Of a stretch of DNA of 64,000 bases, positions 63,119-64,000 are shown piece after piece (positions within the stretch are counted from its first letter, which is position 1; each line of letters starts with the position of its first letter). The notes below the pieces were generated by a model. It searched no databases and was not told the DNA's origin. It saw nothing but the letters and a program-made list of their open reading frames with translations. A program made the translations under genes and the position numbers. Source of the DNA: Neomesorhizobium albiziae (GTDB lineage: Bacteria > Pseudomonadota > Alphaproteobacteria > Rhizobiales > Rhizobiaceae); the NCBI RefSeq assembly GCF_900114255.1, contig NZ_FOSL01000009.1, positions 1 to 64,000 of the forward strand, read 5' to 3'.

Positions 63119-63517
63119 TCATACAGCCGCCAGCGCCTGCACGGCCTCCGGATTGTCGGATTGCAGGCGACCGGCCCAGCCAGCATTTTCCAGCGGATAT
63201 TCGTTGACGAAGATCATGATCTCGTCGGTGTTGGCCAAGCCTCGAAAGGCATCGGCAATCGCCGCGTCGAGCCTTTCTATCATCCTGCGCTTGCTGCCGA
63301 TGTTGCGCAGTTGCGGCGCCTCGAGAAAACATACCGGACGCACTTCCGTGGCGAGTTTGCCGTCCTGGCCGACGTTCTCCAGCGGATATTCGCGAATGAA
63401 TACGCGGAAATCGTCGAGCGGATAGGCTTCCTGCAGGGCAACGTGACTATCCCTGATGAGTTTCTTCTTGCCATCGATATTGAGACCTTGCGGGGCCTCG
63501 ATGAAACACATGGGCAT
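63119..63517 (-). CDS. Tandem-duplicated tautomerase-like protein
   Basis: A 132-residue protein made of two similar halves of about 60 residues: PMCFIEAPQGLNIDGKKKLI...FRVFIREYPLENVGQDGKL and PVCFLEAPQLRNIGSKRRMI...IMIFVNEYPLENAGWAGRL. Each resembles one 4-oxalocrotonate tautomerase subunit. Pro2 of the first half could be the catalytic base; the second half has an internal Pro at the matching place, which lacks a free amino group. AGGAGACGAGC precedes ATG 63517. Substrate unknown. Confidence 0.72.
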   Translation of the reverse strand: MPMCFIEAPQGLNIDGKKKLIRDSHVALQEAYPLDDFRVFIREYPLENVGQDGKLATEVRPVCFLEAPQLRNIGSKRRMIERLDAAIADAFRGLANTDEIMIFVNEYPLENAGWAGRLQSDNPEAVQALAAV

Positions 63518-63716
63518 GCTCGTCTCCTGGTTTTTCCATTCTGGCCTGGCGAATGCCGGCCATGACGGGAAGACGCTCGAAGGCCATCGAAGGATTCGAA
63601 CAAAATTCTGGAACCCACCGAATCCTTCGCCGTGCGGCGGTCGTCTTAGCCAAAGACAGGCAGCGCGCGCGGTCCCACGCAGGATGGCTTCGCAAACGCC
63701 GCAGAGGAGAAAGAAC

Positions 63717-64000
63717 ATGAAAAAGACGCTGGTACGCTACAAGACCAGACCCGAAGATGCCGGCGACAACCAGCGCCTCATCGAAGGCGTGTTCGGCGAG
63801 CTGCATGCCGGCCCGCCAAGAGATTATCGCTATCTCGTCTTGCGGCTCGAAGATGGTACATTCGTCCATATCAAGATGGATGATGCGCAAGACGCCGATC
63901 CCATCCACGAACTGGACGCCTTCAGGAAATTCCAGGACGGACTGAGGCACCGCTGCGTGGAGTTGCCCAAGGCCAGCGCGGCGACGGTCGTCGGCAACTA
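63717..64000 (+). CDS. Hypothetical protein, cut at the right edge
   Basis: The frame from ATG 63717 (GAGGAGAAAGAAC upstream) runs 94 codons to the last base: MKKTLVRYKTRPEDAGDNQR, then FGELHAGPPRDYRYLVLRLEDGTFVHIKMDDAQDADPIHELDAFRKFQDGLRHRC. The final two bases are TA, so a stop may fall just outside. It looks like a small ferredoxin-like alpha/beta (ABM-type) domain, but I cannot assign a family. It is divergent from the tautomerase gene across a 199-base gap in which I see nothing else. Confidence 0.6.
   Translation, partial: MKKTLVRYKTRPEDAGDNQRLIEGVFGELHAGPPRDYRYLVLRLEDGTFVHIKMDDAQDADPIHELDAFRKFQDGLRHRCVELPKASAATVVGN

Overview
This 64 kb window looks like chromosome from a Rhizobiales alphaproteobacterium, most like Mesorhizobium or a related Phyllobacteriaceae genus. 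The reasons are the high GC content, the dense catabolic operons with ATGA stop/start overlaps, the hut operon variant, the aztABCD zinc genes, and many palindromic intergenic repeats of the kind scattered through rhizobial genomes. No rRNA, tRNA, CRISPR array, phage or conjugation genes were seen. The only transposon trace is a transposase fragment cut by the left edge.

Layout. (1) 1-1367: transposase fragment and a P5C-reductase-like protein. (2) 1464-14007: a methylated-amine or polyamine type locus. It has a class III aminotransferase, a spermidine/putrescine-type ABC importer, a BetI-like TetR regulator, an SAM methyltransferase, two tandem FAD oxidoreductases, a GcvT-type folate-dependent demethylase and a small conserved-looking protein. 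A motif TTGAAC-N4-ATTCAA occurs once in each of its two main promoter regions. (3) 14008-25099: uronate catabolism (kdgF, kduD, kduI, a FadR-type regulator, a TRAP transporter, uxaC, and divergently uxuB, uxuA and a Gfo/Idh dehydrogenase), converging on 2-keto-3-deoxygluconate. (4) 25101-25756: a TumE/TumA-type toxin-antitoxin pair. (5) 25837-36909: an L-fucose-type sugar locus with a ribokinase-like kinase, fucU mutarotase, an ABC importer with a Tat-exported binding protein, a creatininase-like protein, a sugar dehydrogenase, a fuconolactonase-like amidohydrolase and an UxaA-family dehydratase. (6) 37022-42535: a small secreted protein, a DHA2-type MFS exporter, and a VOC / DUF899 / YCII / ECF42 sigma factor / YCII module. 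(7) 42932-54177: a LacI regulator, then histidine utilisation, with hutD-U-G-H-I divergent from a GMC oxidoreductase, hutF and hutC. TGTATATACA-centred palindromes mark both divergent promoters. (8) 54437-58396: RidA with an amino-acid-oxidase-like flavoprotein, and a GlxA-type regulator divergent from an SDR and a small secreted protein. (9) 58494-63069: zur and aztABCD with Zur-box-like palindromes. (10) 63119-64000: a duplicated tautomerase and a right-edge partial gene.

The genes describe a soil or root-associated heterotroph scavenging plant-derived amines, pectin or uronate sugars, deoxysugars and histidine, each with its own importer and local regulator. The intergenic DNA is rich in structured repeats. 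Several exist as two copies whose hairpin arms differ by compensating substitutions, and two very long perfect inverted repeats sit in the uxuB leader and inside the hut operon.
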